Shown here piece by piece: positions 52,611-61,110 of a stretch of 64,000 nt of DNA (position 1 is the stretch's first letter; the number at the start of each line of letters is the position of its first letter). Source of the DNA: JAHJQZ01 sp963676075 (GTDB lineage Bacteria > Pseudomonadota > Alphaproteobacteria > Rhizobiales > Devosiaceae); contig CAXXNZ010000015.1 in NCBI GenBank assembly GCA_963676075.2, forward strand, positions 71,385 to 135,384, in the 5' to 3' direction. Position numbers and translations under genes: made by a program. The notes beneath the pieces were generated by a model. The model was not told the DNA's origin, made no database searches, and was given only the letters and a program-made list of their open reading frames with translations.

Positions 52611-54095
52611 CTACTCGATCCCGAGCTTGGCCTTCAAGATCTCGTTGACCGCCTGCGGGTTGGCCTTGCCCTGGGATGCCTTCATCACCTGGCCGACGAA
52701 CCAGCCGAGCATGGTCGGCTTGGCCTTGACCTGCTCCACCTTGTCCGGGTTGGCGGCGATGATCTCGTCGACGACCTTCTCGATGGCGCCGGTGTCGGTC
52801 ACCTGCTTCATGCCGCGCTTTTCGACGATCTCGGCCGGATCACCACCTTCGGTCCAGACGATCTCGAACAGATCCTTGGCGATCTTGCCCGAGATGTCGC
52901 CCTTGGCGATCAGGTCGACAATGGCGCCGAGCTGATCGGCCGACATCGGACTGTCCCAGATATCGAGCCCATCCTTGGTCAGCCTGCCAAACAGCTCGTT
53001 GATCACCCAGTTGGCGCTCTGCTTGCCATCGCGCCCCTTGGCAACCTTCTCGAAGAAATCGGCTCGCGCCTGTTCGAGAATCAACACCGCCGCGTCATAG
53101 GGCGTGATGCCGTATTCCTTGACCAGCCGTTCGCGCTTCTCGTCCGGCAGTTCGGGCAGATGCGCCGCCAGTTCGGCGACAAAGGCATCGTCGAATTCGA
53201 GCGGCAGCAGATCGGGGTCGGGGAAATAGCGGTAGTCGTGCGCTTCTTCCTTGGACCGCATCGACCGGGTCTTGCCTGTCTTGACGTCGTAAAGACGCGT
53301 CTCCTGGTCGATCTCGCCACCTTCTTCAAGAATGTCGATCTGGCGGCGCGCTTCATATTCGATTGCCTGGCCGATGAAGCGGATCGAGTTCATGTTCTTG
53401 ATTTCGCAACGCGTGCCGAATTCACCGCCGGGCTTGCGCACCGAAACATTGACGTCGGCTCGGAGCGAGCCTTCCTCCATGTTGCCGTCACATGTGCCGA
53501 GATAGCGAAGGATGGTCCTCAGCTTGTTAACATAGGCCTTGGCCTCATCGGACGAGCGAATGTCGGGCTTGGAGACGATCTCCATCAGCGCCACGCCAGA
53601 GCGGTTGAGATCGACGAAGCTCATGCTCGGGTGCTGGTCGTGGATCGACTTGCCGGCATCCTGTTCGAGGTGCAGGCGCTCGATGCCGATCTCTATCTCG
53701 CCGTCCTCGCCCATGTCGAGCTTGACGACGCCCTCGCCGACGATCGGATCGAGATACTGGGAGATCTGGTAGCCCTGCGGCAGGTCCGGATAAAAATAGT
53801 TCTTGCGGTCGAAGATCGAGCGGTTGTTGATCTTGGCCTTGAGCCCGAGACCGGTGCGCACGGCCTGACGTACGCATTCCTCATTGATCACCGGCAGCAT
53901 GCCCGGCATCGCTGCATCGACGAAGCTGACATTGGAGTTCGGCGGCTGGCCGAATTTGGTCGAGGAGCCGGAGAACAGCTTGGATTCGCTCGTCACCTGG
54001 GCATGAACTTCCATGCCGATGATGATTTCCCAGTCACCGGTCGCGCCGGAGATGAAGGATTTGGGATTGGGCGTGCGGGTGTCAACGAGAGGCAT
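52611..54095 (-). CDS. gatB: Aspartyl/glutamyl-tRNA(Asn/Gln) amidotransferase subunit B
   Basis: The 494-residue kinase/tRNA-binding subunit of GatCAB begins its catalytic core with WEIIIGMEVHAQVTSESKLFSG and contains FDRKNYFYPDLPQGYQISQ and the C-terminal YqeY-like domain. It activates Glu-tRNA(Gln) or Asp-tRNA(Asn) with ATP before amidation. ATG 54095 suits the family; the longer frame to 54185 is unlikely. It is about 7 kb from gatA and gatC, a usual separation in Rhizobiales. Confidence 0.97.
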   Translation of the reverse strand: MPLVDTRTPNPKSFISGATGDWEIIIGMEVHAQVTSESKLFSGSSTKFGQPPNSNVSFVDAAMPGMLPVINEECVRQAVRTGLGLKAKINNRSIFDRKNYFYPDLPQGYQISQYLDPIVGEGVVKLDMGEDGEIEIGIERLHLEQDAGKSIHDQHPSMSFVDLNRSGVALMEIVSKPDIRSSDEAKAYVNKLRTILRYLGTCDGNMEEGSLRADVNVSVRKPGGEFGTRCEIKNMNSIRFIGQAIEYEARRQIDILEEGGEIDQETRLYDVKTGKTRSMRSKEEAHDYRYFPDPDLLPLEFDDAFVAELAAHLPELPDEKRERLVKEYGITPYDAAVLILEQARADFFEKVAKGRDGKQSANWVINELFGRLTKDGLDIWDSPMSADQLGAIVDLIAKGDISGKIAKDLFEIVWTEGGDPAEIVEKRGMKQVTDTGAIEKVVDEIIAANPDKVEQVKAKPTMLGWFVGQVMKASQGKANPQAVNEILKAKLGIE

Positions 54096-54247
54096 TGAGC
54101 GAACCTGTGCGGAACAAGGGGAAGTCAGTCTGAAAGCCGCCGGAAACGGCGTCACTTGTCTAATCCATAACACTAGGTCGGGCAAACATTTCTCCGCGCC
54201 CGAGGTCGCAATAGCTGTCGCGGCGACACCGGCGATCGCGCGAAGTC

Positions 54248-54769
54248 TCAGTCTGGACGAGAATGACGGTAGACCACTACCGGCGGAGCCGGTCTTACCG
54301 CCTTGTCGTCACGGATAGCGCCGAGGCGAATGGCGACGGCGGCGGAGGCTGCGTTGTCGGGATCGACATAGGAGACAAGCGTTGTGATGCCGAGCGTTTC
54401 GAAGGCCCAATCTCGCATGACGGTTGCGGCTTCGGTGGCGTAGCCCTGCCCTTCGAATCCGTCATAGAGCATCCAGCCGAGTTCCTTTTCGGGAAACAGC
54501 GGTCCGTGGTTGATGCCAACCTGGCCGATGGTCTCGCCGGTCGCGACAAGCTCGATCATCAAACCGCCATGCCCATAAAGGTGCCAAAGCGCCACGTCGG
54601 AGGTGAAATAGCCCCAGGCGCCGGCGGTATCGAGCGGGCCGTTCATGTACTTGGCCCGATCCGACGCCATCAAACGGGAATAGGCTTCGAAATCGCCCAT
54701 GACCGGTGCGCGCAACCGCAGCCGCGCTGTCACAAGGGTCGGGATTGCATTCCCGCTCGATGTAGTCAT
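54248..54769 (-). CDS. GNAT N-acetyltransferase (RimJ/RimL type)
   Basis: The 173-residue protein has the RimJ/RimL plan: TARLRLRAPVMGDFEAYSRL at the start, LGWMLYDGFEGQGYATEAA as the acetyl-CoA loop, and YVDPDNAASAAVAIRLGA near the end. It could acetylate a protein N-terminus or a small amine. It lies four bases downstream of a second GNAT gene, so the two are co-expressed. Confidence 0.9.
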   Translation of the reverse strand: MTTSSGNAIPTLVTARLRLRAPVMGDFEAYSRLMASDRAKYMNGPLDTAGAWGYFTSDVALWHLYGHGGLMIELVATGETIGQVGINHGPLFPEKELGWMLYDGFEGQGYATEAATVMRDWAFETLGITTLVSYVDPDNAASAAVAIRLGAIRDDKAVRPAPPVVVYRHSRPD

Positions 54770-54773
54770 GGAT

Positions 54774-55286
54774 TCAGTCTTCCGAAATCGGTCCCCGGAA
54801 AGGCGTCAGCCGTTTTTCCAGCCTCACCGAAAGCAAGGGCTCGATTCCGCCCGTCCGCTCCGGCCGCATGGCCAGTATCCGGTAGCCCTGATGCTGATAG
54901 AAGCTCACAGCGCGCACGTGGTCGGCGGGAGTGTCGAGAAAGATGCGGTCGTGGCCCATCAGCTCGAGAATCGATTCGGTTCGCTTTAAAAGCGCCGAGC
55001 CGATACCGGCGTTCTGCATGTAAGGCGCAACGAACAGATACGGCACATAGGGTCGCCCCGGCGCCCGCGAGCACCAGCCGACGATCTCGTTGTCATGGGT
55101 GGCGACGGTGATGCGCGGAACGGCTTCAGCGACATGGCCGGCAAAGCGCAGACGTTCGCGCTCTCGAAGGCCCGGCCGCTCTTGAAGCATGGGGAGAATT
55201 CCCTGCTCCCAGGACACGTAGGCAAGTGCGGACAGGTCGCTGAGATCGTCGGGCGTGGCCTGTCTGAGCAACACGCGGTCGAGCAT
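54774..55286 (-). CDS. GNAT N-acetyltransferase
   Basis: The 170-residue protein has the GNAT beta strands and acetyl-CoA loop APYMQNAGIGSALLKRTES (a divergent QxxGIG motif), followed by SFYQHQGYRIL. It belongs to a different GNAT branch from the next gene. ATG 55286 was preferred to a longer start. It follows the chorismate mutase gene by seven bases. Confidence 0.88.
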   Translation of the reverse strand: MLDRVLLRQATPDDLSDLSALAYVSWEQGILPMLQERPGLRERERLRFAGHVAEAVPRITVATHDNEIVGWCSRAPGRPYVPYLFVAPYMQNAGIGSALLKRTESILELMGHDRIFLDTPADHVRAVSFYQHQGYRILAMRPERTGGIEPLLSVRLEKRLTPFRGPISED

Positions 55287-55293
55287 CAATGGA

Positions 55294-55650
55294 TCAACCT
55301 TTCTTCTTGCGCGCGGCAATCACGCCCTTCTCATAATTGACGTTCCAGTCGATCAGCGTCCGCCAGATCAGCTCCGCCTGATCCTCGTCGAGATCCAGCG
55401 CGATGGCACGCGCACGAACGCGTTCGATAATGGCATTGATCCGGTCGGGCACATAGGCCTCATGTGGATCATTCTTCAATTCGGCCATCCGAGTCACATA
55501 CTGATGACGCTCGGCAAACAGCGCCACCAGCGCCGTATCAACGCGGTCGAGTTCAGCACGTACCGCCTCCTTGGTGTCGCAATCGGCGGGCGGGATAATG
55601 GTCGTCACGGGCTGGCCTTCGATACTGGTGATACGAGAGAAGCTAAGCAT
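55294..55650 (-). CDS. Chorismate mutase (AroQ type)
   Basis: The 118-residue all-helical protein has the AroQ pattern: VRAELDRVDTALVALFAERHQYVTRM with the conserved helix-1 Arg and second-helix Lys region, and IWRTLIDWNVNYEKG at the end. It converts chorismate to prephenate, or isochorismate to pyruvate plus salicylate in pchB-like members. An ATG at 55650 and a GTG at 55608 are both possible starts; AAGG stands eight bases before the GTG. Confidence 0.85.
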   Translation of the reverse strand: MLSFSRITSIEGQPVTTIIPPADCDTKEAVRAELDRVDTALVALFAERHQYVTRMAELKNDPHEAYVPDRINAIIERVRARAIALDLDEDQAELIWRTLIDWNVNYEKGVIAARKKKG

Positions 55651-55981
55651 TCCCGACCGGCCTGTTCAACTCCTTTGCGCCCTGATCACGCCGTTGCGAT
55701 TTTGCCACGCTGTCGCACCGTTTGTCGGACGCGCGATGGAACCGTCTTGCCAGTCGCGACGCCGGGGCCTAAATCCGCCTGATCACGGAGCTTTTATGTC
55801 CAACCATTTGGAATCCCGCTAGAGCCGGCTTCTCGACCTGAGTTGTCGCATGTTCGCAATCGATGACCGCTCCCGGTCGTTGGAACATGTTCCCGAAGCC
55901 GGCAGATCGTAGAGCCGGTTGCCGCCTCACAGCGGCAACCCGATGGCGCTCGCGCGCCGCTCCGATTTCGGGTCTTCCAAA
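55651..55981. promoter_or_regulatory. Divergent region chorismate mutase / YjhX gene with dyads
   Basis: This 331-base stretch holds no convincing gene. It has a perfect 12-base palindrome GGAACATGTTCC (55882-55893), inverted arms GCCGGCTTC / GAAGCCGGC (55824-55832 and 55895-55903) and a nine-base hairpin GGTTGCCGC-CTCACA-GCGGCAACC (55917-55940) about 42 bases before the yjhX start. Promoters for both directions must lie here. Confidence 0.5.
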
Positions 55982-56239
55982 ATGGACATTTCCAAAAGCG
56001 AACAACGCATCCTGCATATTCTGGCGCAAGGCGGCCACATACGCGCTCAAAAGAACGAGCGCGGAAAGATCGTCGGCGTTCAATGCTACAATCGTGAGGG
56101 CTGGCTCCTCGCCGGCTGCCCGCTCTGGTTGTTCCAAAAACTCAGGCGCCGCAAGGCGATCCGCTCGCAAGCCTCCCGTCCCTATCAGATAACGCGGCGC
56201 GGACTGGAGCTCGTCAGGGCCGAAACCGACAACCGGTGA
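55982..56239 (+). CDS. YjhX family (UPF0386) protein, toxin-like
   Basis: The 85-residue protein begins MDISKSEQRILHILAQGG and continues with VQCYNREGWLLAGC, LFQKLRRRKAI and PYQITRRGLELVRA, the pattern of the UPF0386/YjhX family. E. coli YjhX was described as a topoisomerase I inhibitor paired with the GNAT antitoxin YjhQ. Here no partner gene lies directly beside it, and the winged-helix-like sequence could instead be a DNA-binding protein. The start was set by family similarity; the longer frame to 55919 is not conserved. Confidence 0.85.
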   Translation: MDISKSEQRILHILAQGGHIRAQKNERGKIVGVQCYNREGWLLAGCPLWLFQKLRRRKAIRSQASRPYQITRRGLELVRAETDNR

Positions 56240-56368
56240 AAGACATGCTGCGCCTCAAGCACATGTCTCTTCTTGTCGCAGAGCGAAATCATCATCGCAT
56301 TATCATACGCCTGTCACCGGATTGTCCGAGGGATTGCAGACGTATCACCGCATCAAATGAGGACCATT

Positions 56369-58189
56369 ATGATACCTGCCCCGACAAAACCGATTCTTGG
56401 TGCCGCAGCCGGCATGCTGATGGCCGGCATTGCCTTGACCGCCCCTGCCCTCGGCCAGGCTCTCACGCCCGACCCGCGGTTATTGACCGACCCGTTCCTG
56501 CAACTGCCGACCGAGGACGGCGTCCATGTCGTATGGTTCACGCCCTTCGAGGGCAGCGACCATGCAGCGTACGTCGGCGCAGATTTTTCGTCTGAGTTTG
56601 CGGCAAAGACCATGCCGATGTCGCGCATGGCGGAAGACCAAAACTCCCGTGTCGGAGAGCAGACCGAAAACGGTCAGGTCTACAAAGCGGTCACCCCGCG
56701 CGCCGTGTGGCGCCATGAAGCCTATGTGACCGGTCTTGCCGGCGGAGAGCGCACGCCCTATTACGTCAAAAGCACGGACGATGAAGGTGCAGAGGTTCTG
56801 TCTCGCGCCTTCTCTCTGGCACCTTTGCCGGCCAAGGGCCAGGCGCTCAAGATCCTTTTGACCTCTGACCACCAGCTCAAGCCGATGACAGCAGCCAATA
56901 TGCGCATGGCCGAACGTGTCGCGGGAGAGATCGACGCGGTGTTCTTTGCCGGCGACCTGGCAAACGTCGCCGATCGCGCATCGGAGTGGTTCGACGACAA
57001 CCGCGGTCTGGCAATATTTCCGGGACTGCAAGGTCACGCTGCATCGACGCTCGATCGTGAGTTCGAAAAGGACGGCATCGCCTACAGGACGAGCGTGACC
57101 TACAAGGGGGGCGAAATCATCCAGAATGCGCCGCTTTTCCCGGTGATCGGCAATCATGAAGTCATGGGTCGACTTGCGCAGACCACGCCGCTAAGCACCA
57201 TGTTCAACGATCCGCGGCCACGCGCCGTTGCCGAAGCGCTCTATGAAGCCAATGCCGATCTGTTCAACCCGTCCGGCGATCCCGAGATCCGCCGGCAGTG
57301 GATTGCCGACAACTCCTTCAACACCGTGAGCTACGAAGAGATCTTCACACTCCCCGACGACGGCCCCGGTGGCGAGACCTATTACGGTTTGAGCTTCGGT
57401 GATGTCTATCTGATCGGCCTTTACGGCACACGCATCTGGCGCTCGCCCAGTCTGTCGGAAACGACGCGCGGAAAATACCGGGAAGCGGCGGCCGATATCG
57501 ACACGCCGGACAACTGGGGCTGGGGCGAGTTCATCTTCGAGGACATGTCGGAAGGCTCTGAGCAATATAAATGGCTCAAGGCCCAGCTCGACAGCGAGGC
57601 GTTCAAGTCCGCCAAGTACAAGGTCGTCCTGATGCATCACCCTGCGCATGGGTTGGGCGACAACTCGGTGCCGGCCTATGCCAATCCGGTTCAGATCCTC
57701 GATCGCGATGAAAACGGCAGGCTGATCGGCGTCCGCTACGACTATCCGGTCGAGAACGACATATTCGTCAACGACGTCGAGCCCCTGCTCTCTGCAGCCG
57801 GCGTCGATCTTCTGGATACCGGCCATTCCCATCTCTGGTACCGGATGGTCAACGATGCCGGCATGAACATCATCGAGACGTCCAATGTCGGCAACACCTA
57901 TGGATGCTATGTTCCCGGCCATACGACGCGTAGCGGCGCGCCCAAGGGAGGTGGCTATGATGAGGGCAACTATCCCGCAGCTGGCGACATCTTCGGCTAC
58001 GAGCCCGCAAAACCTTCGATCTTCTCACCAATGACGAATGAGAACGGCGAACCGCTTTCCTGCGTGGCGAGCAACACCCTCTCGGTGTTCTCGATCCTCG
58101 ATACCAGCGCCGGGACGGTCAGCTCCTATGTGTTCGACACCAGCGATCCCGCGGCCGAGGCCGTCAAGTTCGACGAATTTGCGCTTTGA
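56369..58189 (+). CDS. Exported metallophosphoesterase (calcineurin-like)
   Basis: The 606-residue protein has a signal peptide (PILGAAAGMLMAGIALTAPALGQA) and calcineurin-like phosphoesterase blocks: LLTSDHQ (variant of DxH), FFAGDLAN, VIGNHEVM, LMHHPAH and TGHSHLWY. An N-terminal region before residue 140 resembles the fibronectin-like domain of purple acid phosphatases. It probably releases phosphate from extracellular compounds in the periplasm. ATG 56369 has GAGGA upstream and gives the clean signal peptide. Confidence 0.88.
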   Translation: MIPAPTKPILGAAAGMLMAGIALTAPALGQALTPDPRLLTDPFLQLPTEDGVHVVWFTPFEGSDHAAYVGADFSSEFAAKTMPMSRMAEDQNSRVGEQTENGQVYKAVTPRAVWRHEAYVTGLAGGERTPYYVKSTDDEGAEVLSRAFSLAPLPAKGQALKILLTSDHQLKPMTAANMRMAERVAGEIDAVFFAGDLANVADRASEWFDDNRGLAIFPGLQGHAASTLDREFEKDGIAYRTSVTYKGGEIIQNAPLFPVIGNHEVMGRLAQTTPLSTMFNDPRPRAVAEALYEANADLFNPSGDPEIRRQWIADNSFNTVSYEEIFTLPDDGPGGETYYGLSFGDVYLIGLYGTRIWRSPSLSETTRGKYREAAADIDTPDNWGWGEFIFEDMSEGSEQYKWLKAQLDSEAFKSAKYKVVLMHHPAHGLGDNSVPAYANPVQILDRDENGRLIGVRYDYPVENDIFVNDVEPLLSAAGVDLLDTGHSHLWYRMVNDAGMNIIETSNVGNTYGCYVPGHTTRSGAPKGGGYDEGNYPAAGDIFGYEPAKPSIFSPMTNENGEPLSCVASNTLSVFSILDTSAGTVSSYVFDTSDPAAEAVKFDEFAL

Positions 58190-58195
58190 CAGGAT

Positions 58196-58219
58196 GGGCC
58201 GGGGGAACTCTCCCGGCCC
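58196..58219 (+). terminator. GC-rich hairpin after the metallophosphoesterase gene
   Basis: The stem GGGCCGGG / CCCGGCCC starts seven bases after the stop and is followed by TATATCC. It has no real U run but is a strong stem between two convergent genes. Confidence 0.5.
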
Positions 58220-58246
58220 TATATCCCCAAAACCTGTGAGGTCCGT

Positions 58247-58567
58247 TCAGCTGCCCTGCGGCTTCTCGCTCAGGGTCTCGACCAGATAGGTCCATTCCTC
58301 GGCGACGCTCGGCTTGGTGCGGCGCTCGCCGGCCTGGCGATACCAATAGTCGGCATTGCCGAAATCGGCCTCGATCCAGTGCGCCAGAGCGTGCACCCAG
58401 TCAAAGGCCTTCACGCCTTCCATGGACTGCAGGATGACATGGGCCTCGTCCCATTCCGGCCCGACCCTGAACCCGCCCTTCTTCAGCCACCACAGGGCTT
58501 GCAGAGGCTTGGTCATGTCGCTGGGCGGTTGGGGCTGGTTGAGGGTCTGGTTGATCAGTTCGAGCAT
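58247..58567 (-). CDS. Conserved hypothetical protein
   Basis: The 106-residue protein is rich in Trp (WDEAHVILQS, WVHALAHWIEADFGNADYWY) and has no export signal or membrane helix. I do not recognise a named family. The dense aromatic and acidic pattern and the clean start suggest a real gene. It converges with the phosphoesterase gene and is divergent from the PEP-mutase-like gene. Confidence 0.75.
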   Translation of the reverse strand: MLELINQTLNQPQPPSDMTKPLQALWWLKKGGFRVGPEWDEAHVILQSMEGVKAFDWVHALAHWIEADFGNADYWYRQAGERRTKPSVAEEWTYLVETLSEKPQGS

Positions 58568-58733
58568 TCAGATGGTCTTCTCTCTTTTTTGCGACCCTAA
58601 GCCAGATACGGGACAGTTGGAAACACGTGATCGCTGGAAACAACTGCCGGATTTGGGTCGCCGACCTCGGTAGAACTCGCTACCGTTGCCGAAGCGAGGG
58701 ACAGATAGTCGCTGAAAGAGGAATGTCAATCCG

Positions 58734-59540
58734 ATGAACCAGAAAGAACGTGGCGACGCCTTTTTGGCGCTGCATCATCGCGGCCAGCCGTTCGTCATTC
58801 CGAACCCCTGGGATCCGGGCAGCGCCCGCATGATGAAGGCCAAGGGTTTCGACGCTCTGGCAACGACATCTGCCGGCGTCGACCGTGGCGCCGGGCGCTT
58901 ATCGGGTGACGGCGGACGCGATCTGGTCATCGAGAATGCCCGCGCAATCGCCGCGGCCACCGAACTGCCGCTTTCCGTCGATCTCGAGGATTGCTATGGC
59001 GCTGATGCCGACGGCATCGCCGAAACCATCCACCTTGCCGCCGGAACCGGTGCGGTCGGCGGGTCGATCGAGGATGTTATCTGGGGCCGGCCCGGCGCGT
59101 TCTACGATTTCGACACGGCGGTAAAGCGTGTCGAGGCGGCTGTCGCGGCGGCGCGCGCCCTGCCCTTCAAGTTCACTCTGACAGCGCGCTGCGAATACCT
59201 CTTGTACGGACAGCGCGATTTCGGCGAAATCGTCGAACGGCTTAAGTCCTTTTCGGCAGCAGGTGCCGATGTCCTCTATGCACCAGGTCTCAAGACCGCC
59301 GAAGAGGTCGAAACCATCGTTCAAGCGGTCGACAAACCGGTCAATGTGCTGCTCGGCATGGCCGACACGACGCTGGACATGGCCGACATGCACCGGCTCG
59401 GTGTGGCGCGCGTCAGTCTCGGTTCCGGCGTTCACGCCGCCGCCATGTATCGGGCCGCGCAAGCGCTCGACGAGATCGTCGAGAGCGGCACCTTCACCTT
59501 CACAAAAGGGCTGCCCAACGTCGATAGCCTGCTGGGCTAG
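58734..59540 (+). CDS. Isocitrate lyase/PEP mutase family protein
   Basis: The 268-residue TIM-barrel protein resembles the PEPM/ICL superfamily: PFVIPNPWDPGSARMM at the start, the metal site in LSVDLEDCYGAD, GGSIED, and TARCEYLLYG in place of the TARTDA motif, while the ICL KKCGH loop is absent. This version is widespread, often called oxaloacetate decarboxylase-like or carboxyvinyl-phosphonate mutase-like, and its reaction is usually unknown. It stands alone. Confidence 0.88.
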   Translation: MNQKERGDAFLALHHRGQPFVIPNPWDPGSARMMKAKGFDALATTSAGVDRGAGRLSGDGGRDLVIENARAIAAATELPLSVDLEDCYGADADGIAETIHLAAGTGAVGGSIEDVIWGRPGAFYDFDTAVKRVEAAVAAARALPFKFTLTARCEYLLYGQRDFGEIVERLKSFSAAGADVLYAPGLKTAEEVETIVQAVDKPVNVLLGMADTTLDMADMHRLGVARVSLGSGVHAAAMYRAAQALDEIVESGTFTFTKGLPNVDSLLG

Positions 59541-59660
59541 AAACCTGCCGTTTGCGCGGTTTATGGCGCTTCCGCCATCGCCATGCCATGATCAGCTGGT
59601 TGATCGGGTGTGGCAGCCATCCGGCTGTCGCCTCCCGGCACTCTCAAAACTGGAATACGC

Positions 59661-60305
59661 ATGGACTTTGCGCAGATGCTTCGCGAATTCGTCACCCTGT
59701 GGGTTGTGGTCGACCCGATCGGCACCATCCCGGTCTTCCTGGCGGCAACGGCAGGGCTTTCGGCGGCGAAACGGCGCGGCGTGGCCCTGCGCGCAACGCT
59801 CTACGCAGCGCTGATCCTCGGTTTTTTCCTCGCACTCGGACAATTTCTCCTCGAGGCGATGGGCATTTCGCTCGTCTCGTTCCGGATCGCAGGCGGCATC
59901 GTCCTGTTCATCTTCGCTTTGACCATGGTCTTCGGCCCGCCAAAACCGGTCTCCGACATGGCCTCGGTCGAGAATGAGCCACACCACAGCGCCGTGTTTC
60001 CCATTGCCATCCCCTCGCTCGCCAGTCCCGGCGCCATGCTTGCCATCGTCCTGTTGACCGACAATCACCGGTTTTCCGTCACCGATCAGGCCGAGACGGC
60101 CGTCCTGCTGCTGTTGGTGCTGCTGGTCGCCCTCGTTCTGATGCTTGCCGCAGCCTCGATCCACAAGATCATCGGTGCCGCCGGCGAGAACATCATCTCG
60201 CGCGTCATGGGCATGATCCTGGCCGCCGTCGCAGTCGACGCAATCCTAAGTGGCTTCGTGCTGCTCGGCTGGATCAACGGCGCGATATTCGCGCCGAACG
60301 TCTAG
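59661..60305 (+). CDS. MarC family membrane protein
   Basis: The 214-residue protein has six helices and the family signature VVVDPIGTIPVFLAATAGLS at the start, with IPSLASPGAMLAIVLL in the middle and an end helix containing VMGMILAAVAVDAILSG. The MarC family was once linked to multiple antibiotic resistance, and its function remains unknown. ATG 59661 was preferred over a longer frame. The next gene follows by only seven bases. Confidence 0.92.
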   Translation: MDFAQMLREFVTLWVVVDPIGTIPVFLAATAGLSAAKRRGVALRATLYAALILGFFLALGQFLLEAMGISLVSFRIAGGIVLFIFALTMVFGPPKPVSDMASVENEPHHSAVFPIAIPSLASPGAMLAIVLLTDNHRFSVTDQAETAVLLLLVLLVALVLMLAAASIHKIIGAAGENIISRVMGMILAAVAVDAILSGFVLLGWINGAIFAPNV

Positions 60306-60312
60306 GCCGACC

Positions 60313-61107
60313 GTGACGGAGTCATCTGGCAATGAAGAGGCACTCAGCGGCGGCAACGTCAATGCCGCTGTGGTTCGGATCGGCGATACCGTGCGGCGTG
60401 CGCAGAATCGAAACAGCCCCGCCGTGCACCGGCTATTGCTTCATCTGGAGGCTAAGGGCTTTAGTGCCGCTCCGCGTTTTCTCGGCATCGACGAGAAAAA
60501 CCGGGAAATCCTGAGTTTCCTCGATGGAGAGGCCTCTTTCCCGGCCAGGCTATGGATGGACGACGCACCGCTCGTCGCGGCCGCAAAAATGCTGCGTGAC
60601 TATCACGATGCGCTCGATGATTTCGACGTGGGCGCAGTCGGGGATTGGGCCTACGCCTTCCCCGAACCAGCACGGCACGAGGTCATCTGCCACAATGATT
60701 TCGCGCCGTACAACATGGTGTTCCGCAACGGTCTGCCGACCGGGATCATCGATTTCGATCTGTGTGGTCCGGGTCCGCGCCTCAGGGATCTGGCCTATCT
60801 CGCCTACTGGTTGGTGCCCTTGTCTTTTGCCGAGGGCGAGTTGAGCGAGCATACTCGGCAACAGGAAGCGGCGGGCTTTGCGCGACTCACGGTTGTTGGC
60901 GCCACCTATGGCACCAAGGACCTCACCGGCCTTCTGGAGATGGTATTCGGGGTTCTCGCTCACATGGGCAACGAAGAGGCCTGTGCTCGCATGATCGGGG
61001 CCGATGCGGCAGCGCGGCTGCGCGAGGGTGGGCATTTCGATCACTGGAAGAAAGAAGCCGCGGCCTATGCGGCGCGGCTTCCCGAACTGATATCGCTGTT
61101 TGGCTGA
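60313..61107 (+). CDS. Aminoglycoside phosphotransferase-like (APH) kinase
   Basis: The 264-residue protein has the APH/choline kinase fold: VICHNDFAPYNMVF as catalytic loop (Brenner motif HxDxxxxN) and GIIDFDLCGPGPRLRDLA as metal-binding DFD. The substrate could be a small alcohol or amine, not necessarily an antibiotic. The start is a GTG at 60313, seven bases after marC; the longer frame to 60250 overlaps marC. The N-terminal lobe starts with NVNAAVVRIGDTVRR. Confidence 0.88.
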   Translation: MTESSGNEEALSGGNVNAAVVRIGDTVRRAQNRNSPAVHRLLLHLEAKGFSAAPRFLGIDEKNREILSFLDGEASFPARLWMDDAPLVAAAKMLRDYHDALDDFDVGAVGDWAYAFPEPARHEVICHNDFAPYNMVFRNGLPTGIIDFDLCGPGPRLRDLAYLAYWLVPLSFAEGELSEHTRQQEAAGFARLTVVGATYGTKDLTGLLEMVFGVLAHMGNEEACARMIGADAAARLREGGHFDHWKKEAAAYAARLPELISLFG

Positions 61108-61110
61108 GCC

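Noticed and set aside
54248..55286. The two GNAT genes as antitoxins for the YjhX-like gene
   Set aside because: In E. coli the YjhQ antitoxin is an adjacent GNAT, but here both GNATs are on the other strand with chorismate mutase and a 331-base gap in between, and one is RimJ/RimL type.
60313..61107. Aminoglycoside resistance gene
   Set aside because: The APH fold is shared with many metabolic kinases. There are no flanking mobile elements or resistance context, so a resistance call would not be justified.
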